The notes under the pieces: generated by a model
What the model saw: the letters and a program-made list of their open reading frames with translations, nothing else
Database searches by the model: none
Told to the model about the DNA's origin: nothing
Made by a program: the position numbers and the translations under genes
In this document: positions 13,249 through 26,056 of the stretch, piece by piece
How positions within the stretch are numbered: the stretch's first letter is position 1
Layout of the letters: every line of letters begins with the position of its first letter
Assembly: GCA_018857735.1 (NCBI GenBank)
Contig: JABMCL010003913.1
Span: 1 to 64,000 of the forward strand
DNA length: 64,000 nt
Origin: Alviniconcha marisindica
Lineage: Eukaryota; Mollusca; Gastropoda; Provannidae
Direction of reading: 5' to 3'

Positions 13249-16200
13249 CTATCCATACAGCTCACGGTCCTGTCGAACCTCCTCTTGGCGCCGCAGAATG
13301 GCAGCGTTCTTTTGCTGGATACGACGAATGCGCAGGTCAAGCTCATTGTGGTTTGACGGCCTCTCATCTGCAATGCATAACTTCACAATTATAGTCTGAG
13401 AAATATAATTTCACATACATGTATATTTTTAAACTGAGGAAGTATTACTCACTAAAGTGACCAATGCACTGTTTACAGACCTTTTTACCGGTGGAAGTGT
13501 ACATTTTCTGAAACCGAATTCACATACGACTTAGTGCCAAAAGGTGCACAAATGGGGGGTCCGATTTTTGACTGTCAATAAAATCTGTTTCAAACACTTT
13601 GTCTTGTTGTTGCTTTGTGTGTGCGTTCATAATTGGTCAGTATCACAGTGGAAACAATATGAGCTCCAAATCTGGAGCAGCTGGAGAATATTATTTTTTG
13701 AAAGTGAAAAGCGCCACAAAATTCAACCCCTGAAAACGGACACGCTCACGATGAGTGATTTCGATGCTTTCATTCACGTACATGATGAATCAAAACATTA
13801 CCTCAGTCACTGATTTGCACAGAGGACATACCGCTATACACAGTGCATATAAAATCGATTATCACTAAGTTTTGTTTTTGGAGTTAGAGGCTCCAAAATA
13901 TCCCTCGGTCGAACGTTATGTGTGTTGAAATGTTTCACAACCAGCATCCGCAGACAATCTAGTGAAGAACGGACTTTCTCTTTCGTCAAAACTTTACTCC
14001 AGTCACTGTGGTACGTCACTGCATCAGGCGCCAATGTTTTATTTTACTGCCAAATGTCTGGGTAGTTTTTAAAATATATTTTGCCATTCTTCCTAAAATT
14101 GCAAAAGGAAAAAAATAAAGTTTTTGCGCTTTTGCACTACTTCCAGTCAGCCATGTTATACATCTGGGTCATTTGCTTTTAGCACATGGCCACATGGAAG
14201 AGACGTTCTGATATGTGAAAGGTGTGTGGTAATATTTTTGAAGACCGTAACATTCAACTTTATTTAAACATTCATCAGAGATTTATTCAAATCTTCCAGT
14301 TATACGATGATATTTATATTGGTATACGCCAAATCTTTTAAAAGTATCGGAATGTTAGCACACAGAGTGAGTTTTTGTTGCTGTCGATCTAAACTTTGTT
14401 CAGATGCTTTCAAAAATTTGTTTTCACCGAGTTTCTTACAACATGAGTGCGTGTTGAAATCGTAATGTGCGACAGCAGATTGGTTATAAATTTTCTGATC
14501 GTACTCTTTACATTTTTTGCTTGTGCTTAACGCATTCATTTTGTTTACAAACTACGTCTTCAAACAAATCATCATATATGGTAGACAATTCGAATTTACG
14601 CGGGTTAAAGTCGTCAAGTTAGATGTTGAACATTACGATTACAACACGAGCTGTGGAAATAATAACGTTCAACATAATTATAGTGACCATGCCTGTCTGC
14701 CTTCCAGAGTTCTAAAAATGTAAGGTGCCGATCTTAATAGCATTATTCTTTGGCTGTGATTTTTTTAAGTAATATTTATTATGATTTTTTCTATTTATTA
14801 TTATTAATTCTTTCACTTTTACGATTAATTCTTTCACTTTTACGATTTTTTCTATTTATTATTATTAATTCTTTCACTGTTCAACTATTTTTGTCCTAGG
14901 CACCAGAGTCAACATGACCAAGAAACGCATGGATGACAGGTTGCGTGTGTGTTTTCCTGTGACACCCAAAAGCAGCAAAAGTTGCACTCACTCTTACTTG
15001 CTCCATTTTCTCTTACAAAACACTTGTTTGTTAAATAATAAGTATTATTTATTTTGTTAGGAAAAACAAAGTACCATGTCGTTTATTTAACATTATGCTA
15101 TCCACTACAATAAAATTAATGCAGCAAAAACTGTTCACATGGAAATAGTTATGTGTCTTTATACTCTACAGTAATAAAAAGTTACTGATTTATCATTTTC
15201 ATCAAGAAACAAACAGCATTGTACATCTTGTTGAAATAGTAATGTACGACATATTTCTTACATCACTTGCTGTTTATGTCAAGAAAGCTTAAATTTGAGA
15301 AAAAAATCATCAAATCTTCCTTGTCACATATTGTTCTATTAAAGAATAACTGTTTATGTTTCAAAATGTGTTGCTTTTTATTCATTTAAAAATGTTCAAG
15401 ATTGGCTGTATGTTGAACGTTATGTATTGCAACAAACTATGCGTAGCATGCTGTTCTGTGTGACACAGAACAACAACAGTTTACTTGGTAATACTCATGT
15501 GGATCACATCTTGTAAGATCAGTTGAGTTTTCACAGTTAACTGCATGATTAGCAGCACAGTGATGTGGGCTTCTTGTAATATGTAATGTTCAACATCTTG
15601 TCACAAATCACACTGAAAGTCAAATTTCCCAGGAACGAAGAGCAGCACTGCCTTCTCCCTTCACTGGTGGATGACTTCACATGTGTTCATTCAAAAAATG
15701 CATTACTCACTCACATCCTGTCAACTTTATTTTCTAGTACCTCTGTCCTCTTTTCTTGCGCACCTTTTGGCAGTAAGTCACATAGCTGGTGCAAGGACTA
15801 AAAAAAAAGCTTCCTCAAAACATTCTGCTTGGATACAGAAAAGGAAGCTAGATGAAAACAACAGGTAGAGGCAATCAAAGTAAAAGCCCTAAATTAACCT
15901 TGTCAACTGTGTTCTTTCTCCGATGATAGAACTTACTGTTTTAGACTTCTGATGCCCCAGACACATCAAAATGAAAAACTGCACTGCAAGCACAAGGATA
16001 AACTACATCAATATGAGGGCTACTTTAGGCGTTTACTGTTTAGCCTAAGTCTTAGTGCTGGTTTGTCATTTGGTACTCAGTGGCTGCTGCACACCCCAAC
16101 CATGGTAGAAATGTAAGCCTGTTCTTAACTGGGCGAATGTTTGTTTGCCGAACATACTTTGGACAGTTTGACGAACTACAATTCATTTCTTAATTGAACT

Positions 16201-19200
16201 TTGTTTGCTGAACATGGTTTGGACACTTCGACGAACTTTACTTCATTCTCAGCTGGCTTGTAATGAGATGCAAGCTTCGGCCCAAACTTGCGGCAGATGC
16301 GCAGCAGATAGCATGATCGAAAATGTAGGCTAAAGTCAATATACTTTAATCATCCCTCACAGGGTAATCCAACTAACTACTATCTCATTCTGGGTCCCTG
16401 AGACAAGGCCGCACCTCCCACAAGTCAACAAATTAAAAAAAAATCCCTCCGAAGCCATTTTTATTTTTATTTCTTCCTCACTCACAGGAGAGCTCTGCTC
16501 TCAGCCAGTCAGAGGCAATGTTTGTCGAATAGCGCGAATGTTCCCAGAACATGTTGAGAGAAGCTTTTTGGACCCTGAATAGAGCTTCGTTGCAGTTCGA
16601 TGAATACTCCCAACTAGGTTTGTGAAGCAAAAGTTCGCCCAATTAAGAACTAGGTTCGCCGAATACTCTCAACTAGGTTTGCGAACAAACATTCACCCAA
16701 TTAAGAACGGGCTTAAGGCTTGTTAAACTTCTGAAAGGCAAGATAAAGTATGAACTACCTGGAAGACTCACCTGTTACCATCACTGGCCAACAGGGTTTT
16801 GGTAAGTGATCAAACGTGAAACTGAAAGCTGCATGAACCACTGGAAGAGTTACCATCTCCACTGGCTGAGACTGAGAGGGTTTTGGGCTCGCATGTCAGC
16901 GCATGAACCTCGTGGAAGAGTTACAATCAATAGCTGACACTGCTGACATGGTTTTGAATGTGATCAAAATGTTAAACTTTCAGTTGCAATGTGGAAGACT
17001 TACCCATCACTGACGGACAAAAGTGACAGGGGTTGGGTAAGTGATCAAGTGTTAGAAGTGTGCATGAACCATGTGGAAGACTTACCACCTCTGGCTGACA
17101 GGTTTTGGGCAAATGATCAACTGCAAAACATGGATTGTTTTTTTGAAAAAACAAAACAAAAAAAGAACTGTGTGGAAGACATACCATCACTGGCTGGCTG
17201 TTTTTTGGTGAGTGGCCGAATGTTGCTTCTGCTGCTGCTGGACTCTTTCTGTCGACTGCTGCCCTTCCCCAGACGCTGATGAACCGACATACGACCTCCA
17301 CCTGAATGCGACCGCTTTGATGAAGATGGGTCATCGGATATCACAACACTGATTGTCGCTGTTTCTGGCCCATCACTACCCAATGACTTTAAGTTATCCA
17401 AACGTTTTGATTTTCTAACAGCGCCTCTGTCACCCCTTGGATCTACACTGATGGCATTGGCTGTCCTTTTCCTGTTGGGTTGGGCAGCACGTGCCGAATC
17501 CCATTTGTCTCTGGGATGACTGGAAAAGGGACGGGTACCTGCAGAAGACCTTGGCACCACCACGCTGATCAGTTTGCGATCACTGTCCTGATCACTGTCC
17601 TCATCCTCGGACGAGGAGTAGTGAACTTCTGGTCTGCTGTCTCTGGGAGGGTCATAACCCCGCCGATGGTACCCCCCATTCCTGCTGCTTCCCCTGTAAG
17701 AATTACCACGGTAACTCCCCGACCCAGGGAGCGACTGGTCAACTTTCAGGGTTTTCCGATGAGCAGCAGTTTTGTTGGCTTCACGCATCCACGATCGGCT
17801 TCCTTCTTCCTCATTGTTATCATCCTCCTCACTTTCCGACTTGTTTTCTGCCTCGGAGTCAGCATGAGGCTTCTCAAGGCTTACCCTCCTGCGGCAGTGT
17901 TTGCGGTGAGAATCAGAGGGAGTTAGTCTGGCTTCGGAAGTCCTTGCCTGCACTGTCCGCATGCTAGACCTGCCTGCTGCAGCGTTTGTCAATGGCATGC
18001 TGCTACTCTGTGTTTGAGCTGGCCTCACCTTCTTAGTAGTCCTTGGCACAATACCTTTCAGTGAGATCGTCCGCTTATTCCCTGTCACTTTCACCTCTTG
18101 GCTGCTTTCAAACTTGCGCCTGCGAGCCTCCAGTCTCGCCTGTTCTTCTGGTGTCAGCGGAGCCTGTGCTTTTCTGGGAGAGGGTGACCTGCCTCTTTGG
18201 CTTGCAGAAGCCTTGGGCTTCACAGGCAGGCGTCGTATAGACTCCTTCTCTCCTTCACTCTCAGAGTCACTAGCTGGATTGGAACTCTGTGCACCGGAAT
18301 CATAATCCTTGTGCACAGGTGAGCTTCCTGCATTTTTCTCACCACTGGCACTGCCATCTGAGTCGCTGTCACTCTTGGAGGCAGCGTCTTTGCTGCTAGT
18401 GGCAGAGCTGGAGGAAGAGCCACTGCTGCTCGTGTCACTTTCATTGCCGCTCTCACTGCGGTTATCTGAACCACTCTCAGCGTCACTCTCACCACTCTTT
18501 TCACCCCGCCTCCATTGCTGACTAGCTGAGGACTCTTCTTTCACGGGCGTCTCATCTCCTTCTACACTCACCTGTCTGACCACCTCTGTTGGACTGTCGA
18601 CAGACAAGTCTGGGTCTGACCTCATTTCACTGTCCTTGGACGGAGAGGAGGCAAGCAACTTCTCCTCCTCTTCCTCATCCAACTCTGGCTCAGATGCTGC
18701 TCTTGGCTCTTTCACTTCTCCCAGATTGTCAATCACTGGCTCATCAAATTCATCCCCTTCTAGCTCATCATGTTCCTTGTCGGAGTTGATCTGTGAAGTG
18801 TTGATGGCAGATATGGAAATTTCTGTGTCAGGAATGTCCTTAGAAGGCTGGTCCTCTGTAACGTCGTCATTGTTGTCATCGTTGCTGGAGGCGGCATTTA
18901 TCTCCTCCTCCTCCTTCCCAGCTAGAGACTGGCGACGGGATGGCTGCTCATCCTCACTGTCGTCCTCAGACTCGTCGTCACTTTCACTGCCACTGGAGTC
19001 AAATCGACTGAACTTGTCTGAAGAAAAGGGTGGAAATGATCATATTAAATGTACAGATAAAGGAACACTGTCTCAGTGAAATGTATCTGAACAGACCTCC
19101 CCTTCAAAAAAACAACAACCCCCCAACCACACAATCATCAAATTTGCAGATGAAATGCTCAAATTAGTTACCTCTTAAATTAAAACCTTGTCAACCACAA

Positions 19201-22200
19201 CCAGTTCCAGACGAATCACATTCAAATTCTTCTGCACCAGCGGAAATGTGTCACCAAACCACGAGTTTAGTCAGCTGGTATGGCCCTGCGGAAAGGTGCT
19301 AGGCTGGTACACAGAAGGACTTGGTCTGATTCTGCTTTGACTGTCCTTTCTTTTCAAAAGTTGTGATTTGTGGACACCATCTTGTGACTTTGCCCCTCAC
19401 AATTAATGGAACATTAAAACGGCTCTATTTGCTATCCATCTTAATGAACAATCATTCTGGTGGTGACAATGACAGTGTAGCATTAGGCATAATTACATCT
19501 ATTCTAAACACATAAAAGATTCAAAAGAACACTTATTTATTATGACCCAGACCTTGCTTATTTATATATAAAAATAAAAATATATAAAAACAATTATATA
19601 TAAATAAGTATATAAAAATAAACAGTGGTATAAACATAATTAATCATGTTTCAGATTTTGATAGCTACATCTGTTCTCCCTCTGCCCCCAGCTCCTGGGA
19701 TCTCAGTCCTGGCCAGTACCTCTTCAGAGACAACTTGACGTTAAAAAAGTTTAAACCAAAAAAATACAGCTATTTGTTGGGAGATATTATGCCGCAAAAT
19801 ATAGAACAAGGACCGTAGAGTCAGACTGCTACAGATGGAAATAGGCACTAAGACCAGAGTAAAAAAGGTGGGCAAGCTCGGTTGATTTATATTCCATGAT
19901 AGAACATCTATAACTCGTAACATCTATACCACATAAAGGTGAACCTACAGGGATGCAGTGGTTTAAGCACCCCCCCTCCCCCCCCAAAAAAGGCAGCCAG
20001 TGCTGTGATTGGCCAAATGGCCTCCCAGTCCCATCCCTAGTTATACTTGGATGGCAGCAAAGAGGGGGCCAGTGCTGTGATTAGCCAAATGGCCTCCCAG
20101 TCCCACCCCTAGTCATAATTGGATGGCAGAAAAAAGGGGGCCAGTGCTGTGATTTGCCAAATGGCCTCCCACCCCTAGTTATACTTGGATGGCAGCAAAA
20201 AGGGGGCCAGTGCTGTGATTGGCCAAATGGCCTCCCACCCATAGTCATACTTGGATGGCAGCAAAAAGGGGGCCAGTGCTGTGATTGGCCAAATGGCCTC
20301 CCACCCCTAGTCATACCTGGATGGCAGCGAAAAGGGGACCAGTGCTGTGACTGGCCAAATGGCCTCCCAACCCTAGTCATACTCAGGTGGCAGCAAAAAG
20401 GGGGCCAGAAGGCAGAAATCCTGTGTGTTCCTAGGGCTGGAGGGGTGTGACAAATGAAGAACTGAAGCAAAACACACCTCCAGGCCATTGGCACTTTCAG
20501 AAATTTATGCAGGCTAGAATTTTGCATCACACATCTCCTGTACATGTATGATACTGTCTTCTTTATCGGGGCTGTGAGTTTGAGTTGATGAAAATCAGTC
20601 GGTAATGGGCATCACCTGAGAGCAGCAAAAATTAAGTTTCGGCATATGCCCTTTCGGTTTGTCTTAAACAACCCCAAAACCTGGGAAAACGAAGAGAAAG
20701 GCTGCAAAAAAGATTTGATTTTTTTTTTTAAATCAGCTCCTCTACCCACCAACCCACTCAGCCAAAACACTTCTCAAATCGATTAGATTGAACACACACA
20801 CACCTGATGCTCAAATGCTACTCATAAAAAAACTAAACAAAAAACAAAAACAAAAAAGATGTGCCTCAGCCACACAAAATAACCTTTTTTCTTGCGATGC
20901 ACTGGTGCCGATTCCTGGGCAGCAGCTGCAGGGTCAGACGATGGGCAATACTTGTCCTGTGGCCTCAGCAGCATTGGCTTAGACGAAGACTCCACTGGCG
21001 GGAGGCTGCCGTCCTGCCTGCCGTCAGCCTTCGCCCCACCCCTTCCAGCATTCATCGGTCCTCCACCCCTTCCCAGGAACGGCAGTCTTTGCCCTGGGAA
21101 TCTTGGTCCTGGCAGCTGCTTGCCATCTTCTGGCAAAGTGTTGATGACAATCAAGTTCCCCCCGCCACCTCCGCCAAGAGGAGGACCTCCTGGAAACTGC
21201 AAAGGATTCTGGCCAAATGGCGGCTGCTGGTTGGGGTTGAAAGGCAGTCGCTGGTTCTGTGGGAAAGGGGGCCTTTGATTTCTGTTGAACTGCATTCGCT
21301 GACCAAACGGCAAGCGCTGATTTTGCCCATAGGGTCCTCTCGGGTTTGGTGCGAAGGAGCCGCGACCACGCATGAAAGGTCTTTGAAAGCTTCCTCGTGC
21401 ACCCTGGCCCCGCCAGTTGTTCAGTGAATAACGTGTGGGGGAACCCTGGCCATACTGGAAGTACAAGATTAAAACTGTGTAACAGTTGGGTACACAAAGT
21501 TTGCCTAAAATAGCTCATTTCTTTTACATTGCCTGAGTAACACTCTGATAATTTTCAAATGATTCTGGTTTTGGCCTTATGTACAAATCATGGGCAATAC
21601 ATGAATAAACCACTTGCATCTACAATGAGCTACATCAAAAAACATACTTTTAAACATCAAAACCCTCTACAACATCAGTGCAGTGTATATATATGACTGA
21701 TCAGTAAAAGATTTGAACAGCAGTCAACTTCTGCAGCTTATCATCAATGATTAAAGGGAACCTCTTTTTCATTTAACCCACTTGGCCCAAGACCATCCAC
21801 TTCCCTTTCGCTACGAAATCCCTTGCGAAGGGAAGTAACTGTGTCAAATGATCCCGGTATACAACTTTAAAAATCAATAATAAACACCAAAACAAAAGTT
21901 TCAGCTCATTTTGTATTTTCCCCAGTTTGCGAATACAATGTTTTTGTATATCCAACAGGTTTTGATTTTTTTCACAAATAAACAAAAGCACACCAAAAAA
22001 AATCCCAAGTCAGAAATGTCCGCATCTGAATGTCAGGTTCTGGGGGACCTATGGGGTAACAAACTTTGCCAAATTTCCAGTTTGAATCTCCAAAGATGAA
22101 GCTCCATGAATCTGTTAGGGTGCCCATGGTAAGTGACTGAGCCAAATTTGCAGTTCAAATCTCAAAGGATGAAGCTCCGACGCCATTGCTAACAGTAGGG

Positions 22201-23871
22201 CTTTTGATTATTTTTGGCCATCTATTGCGCGTCCACCTCGCAACTTGGAAAATTCACAGCGTCTCTCAAACTTTGCTGAACTTCAAACAATGACATCGCC
22301 GGAAGTAGTAAACAATAGCGAAAATGAGGCTACAAGTCTCGCGAGAATCACGTTCCTATCTGCATAAGCCTAGATGCTAGTATGGAGTGTCTGCTAGCCA
22401 GCTGCTACCAGGCGGTCTGGGGTTTCGCAGTAAGGAAAAAGAGCGGGCGGTGACGGACAGTCTGGGGCCACGTGGGTTAAAAACAGTTGTGAAAAAAATA
22501 CCAGGCTCATTTGTCCAACCTCAATCTGAGCCTTACCCTTACCTCTGGAGGCGTGGGCTGCTGCTGCTCCCAGGTTCGGTTCTGAAACTGCGCAACTGGC
22601 TGGTTGTCATGGAAAGGCACCTGGAAACCAGTACAGTTCAAAGTCCTAAGCAATAAACAATAAGTCATAATAATTAATATACACTCGACTTTAAAGATTC
22701 AGAAGCAGAAACTTATGGAGGAAAAAAAATAAAAAGATGCTGCTAACATCAGTTTTGCTTTTGAATCTTACAATGTGACAATGATAATGAGTCGATGGGA
22801 TTTTGTATTACTTCTATGAGCAACCAGAAAAGTGTCAACCACTGCATTACAGAAGACTGAGAGGGCACCAAATTCATCCTAGACCAGCAGTACTTGTAGA
22901 CATCAATGAAACAGTCTAGATTTTTAACGTCTTTATTTTTGTTGCTTTCTCTCTCTCTCTCATTTGTTTTGGGCACCAATTCTGACCCCATGTCAAAGAA
23001 ATTATATTTAGTGTCCACTATATAGAACACCCAAAGAGTGGGGAAAAAAAAGAAAAAGACCACAGTGTCTAGCCTTAGTTATGTTTGGTTTGTAATTGTA
23101 TCTTGGTATTTGATAAAAGTATATTTTATATTATAATATAGGCTTTCTATATTTGTGGGAGATAGGACTGTCACTGTCAAGGAAACATAATGATTCTGCC
23201 CTAACCAGCACATGTGAATATTTAGTTGTGACAAAATGTATGGCTTAAAATTCAAAAGTCAATAGTAATAGGAAAAACTACAGCCAAGTCAAAAAATCTT
23301 TGTGTTGATCATTTTGTCAGAAAGTGAGAAACACAAAACACATGTTAAAAAAAAAGTAAGATATGTAATGATTGTAAATAATGAAAACCACAATTTGAAG
23401 TGAGGAAACTTACATTATCAAAGGGGAAGTCATCAGCCCAAGCAGAATTTGAGCTGTGCAGAGAGTGACCAGAACTGGTCAACTGTGGTATTGGTTGAGC
23501 ATCCTCAGTAACTGAGGGCTTCTGAAATCATACATCAATAATAATTAATGCACATGTACAGTATTAGTAAACTATTCAATGCCATAACTGCTGTTTGTAT
23601 GCCATAACTTTGTAAGAGACTGCTGATTTTTGAACAATAGAGACAGACTCCTTTTTAGAACAGAGAAAGATGGCTGCTTTATTTATTTATTTTCTTATTC
23701 TTTGTCTGTGTCTCATCCCAGGATCACCCCAAGCAGCTACAAGATATAAGACTTGATTAATATTTTAATAACTTTAAATCTTATCTGTCAAATCTAGTCC
23801 TTTTAGTTTTACTCTTAAGCAGCTTCACTTAACATAGAACTAGAGATAGTGCTATCACTATCAGGTAATAT

Positions 23872-23945
<74 letters not shown>

Positions 23946-25789
23946 ATCACTCACCAGTCTGATCAGACAGAACACATTATACACAAAACAACAAACAACC
24001 AAAACAAAACACAACAACCAGACACACACAGATCACTTACTTTTTTCAAAGTTGCCAAAGCAGCTAGCCTCAGAGCTTCAAGATCTTCTTCCTGCAACAT
24101 TACAAACAACTTACATGATGATTTGTGTGTGTGTGTGTGTGTGTGTAACTGGAGTAACGCAAATGGAATGAACAATATGAATTTTAACTTTTAAGGTACA
24201 CTGTCATTGTGTCAAGTGCCCAAGCTTGTCTGTGTGTGTGTGTGTGTGCGTATGTGTGTGTGTGTGTGGTGTGTGTGTGTGTGTGTGTTTGCTTCATTTT
24301 TCTCATTTGACGATATAATTCGAAAGGAAAGCAAATGTGATCCAGCAAACTACTTTTTTTTTAAATTCCCATAAAAAAGCTAAGGACTAAGGAAGACAGT
24401 TCAGACCTGTACAGAAAGAGACAGGAAAAATACCCTTGTAACTGGAGTAACGCAAATGGAATGAACAATATGAATTTTAACTTTTAAGGTACATTGTCAA
24501 AGTGTCATTGTGTCAAGTGCCCAAGCTTGTCTGTTGCTACACTGTAACATCTTGGAATGTTTGGCATTATAACTATAATATAAGCAGTCCTTGTTCATTT
24601 TACCTGGAGGAAAAACAAAAAACAAAAAAACTCTGATCATCAAAGTATTCAAACACAGAAGCCACAATTGGCATTGGACAAACTGTAACATTTTACATCA
24701 GGTCCAGCATAAATGTCTTTAATTCAGTTTCTTCTCTAGGAGTACGACTACCCAATCTGGAACTCCTTAACAACATCAGTACAAGAATCTCTCACTCTGG
24801 CATCATTAGTGCAGCTCAACAAGTACACCCAGAAAAGATAGTTTCAACCATAAAAAAGTGTGACCTGAATCAAGTGGTGGTTCAGCTGCACACTGCATGG
24901 CAACGCATCAAACACCATGCCAACATATCATACTCATACAAGAGTCATAGTAAAAGATGCGAGGGAATTCCTACCAGAATACCACCACCCAGGTGCCTTT
25001 GTAATCTATTGACACTTGTGCAACTCTCTATTGTGAACACTGCAAAAACCATGAGAACTGTAAGTTGTTTAAAAAGGAAGAAAAAACACACACACCGATT
25101 TAGTTACTTAATTATTCCATAACAATCTTTCATTCTTTGGATACACGTTTTTACAAGTGTCTTGATTTTTTTAGTGAAGATCACTGATCAGTACTGCTGA
25201 TTCCAACCAAAATTCGCCAAAGAAGTGAAGCTACTATAACTATTGCACTAAGATTTGGACTTCCCAGAACAACTCGTACAAACAGAATTGGCACGCAATG
25301 GCTAAAAAGCCAATATGAGCCGTAAAAACAAAAACTACAGTTGATGGTTATAATTAATAATGTTGACAAGACATGATCTGCCACCCCGTTGGCTGGTCTT
25401 TTGTTCAGTTCGACCTGGTGAGGTCAACAGTAACCTGGATTATACTTTTCGAAACAATTTTAACAGAACAACCAAGTATGTTTGGCATACGTTTCAGCAA
25501 GTTACTGCTTCACATACTGACATGGTCTACCAAATGCTGATCGAAAACTTGCAAAATGGAATCAGGTAAATCAGCAAGTGCCCGAAAACAGCATGCTAGT
25601 TGCTACACAATTTAGAACCAAAGACAAGTTAAAAACTGCAGTCACAGTTGTAATTAATAGTTCTTTAGAATAGCTGCTTTTATGCGTGCATCAAATGATC
25701 TATAAAACAAACCATCTCCGCTTATATGGACCAACAAAGACAAAATACATTCGGCTTCTTTCAAATTGACTTACTTCGTCCGACGCCAT
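13249..25789 (-). CDS. Acidic, Ser-rich nuclear-type protein, 924 residues, family not recognised
   Basis: Seven coding exons read downward: 25789-25775, 24091-24041, 23521-23414, 22620-22543, 21454-20884, 19017-17185, 13367-13249. They total 2775 nt with phases that close at every junction and a TAG at 13251-13249. All introns begin with GT and end with AG; the exon 5 donor (gttatt) is weak. The start ATG at 25789 begins MASDEEEDLEALRLAALATL, a short amphipathic segment. Residues about 85-200 are rich in N, Q, R, P, F and G with RG/RGR motifs, typical of disordered RNA-associated proteins. Exon 6 (residues 275-885) is acidic and Ser-rich, with basic patches and a LTPEEQARLEARRRKFE helix. The C-terminus, from ELDLRIRRIQQKNAAILRR, is a charged helix resembling the one found in CCDC9-type proteins. 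No RRM, zinc finger or enzyme domain is seen. A nuclear RNA-processing role is inference only. Confidence 0.85.
16116..16713. mobile_element. 598-bp MITE with TA target duplication
   Basis: The element starts AGCCTGTTCTTAACTGGG and ends with the matching inverted sequence; the terminal inverted repeats are about 38 bp with few mismatches. TA at 16114-16115 and 16714-16715 flanks it, as expected for Tc1/mariner-like insertion. The right half also contains a direct subterminal duplication of the TIR region (gttcgcccaattaagaac at about 16641 and again near 16690). No transposase frame is present. It lies in the last intron of the minus-strand gene. Confidence 0.8.
16745..17200 (-). repeat. Decayed tandem array of an exon tail plus its 5' splice site
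   Basis: Read on the minus strand, the last ~40 nt of exon 6 and its donor (ends ccagtgatg, then gtatgtcttccac, boundary at 17185/17184) recur about five more times downstream, near 17085, 17003, 16920, 16850 and 16770. Shared parts are a ttgatcacttnccnaaaacc block, gtcagccagtgatg and gtaagtcttccac. Most copies keep GT at the splice position; the copy near 16920 is the most degraded. Confidence 0.8.
19485..19555 (+). repeat. Dispersed repeat fragment (aaaagattcaaaagaac family), copy 1
   Basis: ctaaacacataaaagattcaaaagaacacttatttattatgac matches sequences at 42445-42505 and, inverted, at 62145-62215. It lies in the intron between exons 5 and 6 of the minus-strand gene. Confidence 0.6.
19993..20410. 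repeat. 65-75 bp minisatellite, six copies
   Basis: The unit contains gccagtgctgtgattggcca, aatggcctccca, cccctagtcatacttgg and atggcagcaaaaaggggg. Starts are near 19995, 20069, 20141, 20208, 20273 and 20338. All reading frames tend to stay open because of unit composition, so the frames here are not genes. Confidence 0.9.
22200..22400. promoter_or_regulatory. Promoter-like CpG-containing block inside an intron
   Basis: The palindrome tctcgcgaga (22337-22346), known as a BANP/Kaiso-type promoter element, and a ccggaagt ETS site (22299-22306) lie within 50 bp of each other in otherwise AT-rich intron DNA. They sit between coding exons 4 and 5 of the minus-strand gene. An internal promoter for a shorter transcript is possible; a repeat-borne promoter is the alternative. 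Confidence 0.4.
23875..23942. repeat. GA microsatellite
   Basis: (GA)n run with one phase slip, in the intron between exons 2 and 3 of the minus-strand gene. Confidence 0.9.
24148..24532 (+). repeat. Direct duplication of about 85 bp around a GT microsatellite
   Basis: aactggagtaacgcaaatgg through caagcttgtctgt at 24148-24232 is repeated almost exactly at 24438-24532, with a short insertion in the second copy (attgtcaaagtgtcattgtg). The intervening DNA holds interrupted (GT)n. The first copy begins about 55 bp upstream, in transcription terms, of exon 2 of the minus-strand gene. Confidence 0.85.
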
Positions 25790-26056
25790 GTTTAACAAGG
25801 ATCCCGCAGCAAAATTAAAATAAAAGAACGGTTCTTGGTAAAACAAAAAGAAAACTGAAGAATAATAACAAGTTTTTCAAAGGCTAAGTTCCGATACTAT
25901 AGTTATTATCTAAAATTAATCTTTGCAATAAACATGCTCGGGTCGAATTTTCCTATGGTTTTGATTGGCTCATTGCAGAGAGCCAATTTCAAACTCCGGA
26001 AGAAGTTGCAGGTGCTTGAAGTTGCGTTGACTGCTTGTAAATTAGAACCTGTAAGT
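25790..26056. promoter_or_regulatory. Candidate shared promoter with CCAAT, CHR-like and ETS sites
   Basis: Immediately upstream of the minus-strand start are an inverted CCAAT box (attgg 25964-25968), a direct CCAAT (25983-25987), an overlapping TTTCAAA (25987-25993; TTTGAA on the other strand, the CHR motif) and a ccggaag ETS site (25996-26002). A consensus gtaagt at 26051-26056 could be the donor of a non-coding first exon of MELK; no comparable block lies close to the MELK ATG. CCAAT plus CHR is the usual pattern of G2/M genes, which MELK is in vertebrates. Function is inferred. Confidence 0.45.

Noticed and set aside
13055..13399. Plus-strand 114-residue frame
   Set aside because: Antisense to the final exon (13367-13249) of the minus-strand gene.
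17480..17926. Plus-strand 148-residue frame
   Set aside because: Antisense shadow of exon 6 of the minus-strand gene.
20081..20545. Minus-strand frame of 154 residues with GGRPFGQSQHWPPF repeats
   Set aside because: Antisense of the 65-75 bp minisatellite; no splice links to the gene exons.
20861..21427. Plus-strand 188- and 128-residue frames
   Set aside because: Antisense shadows of exon 5 of the minus-strand gene.
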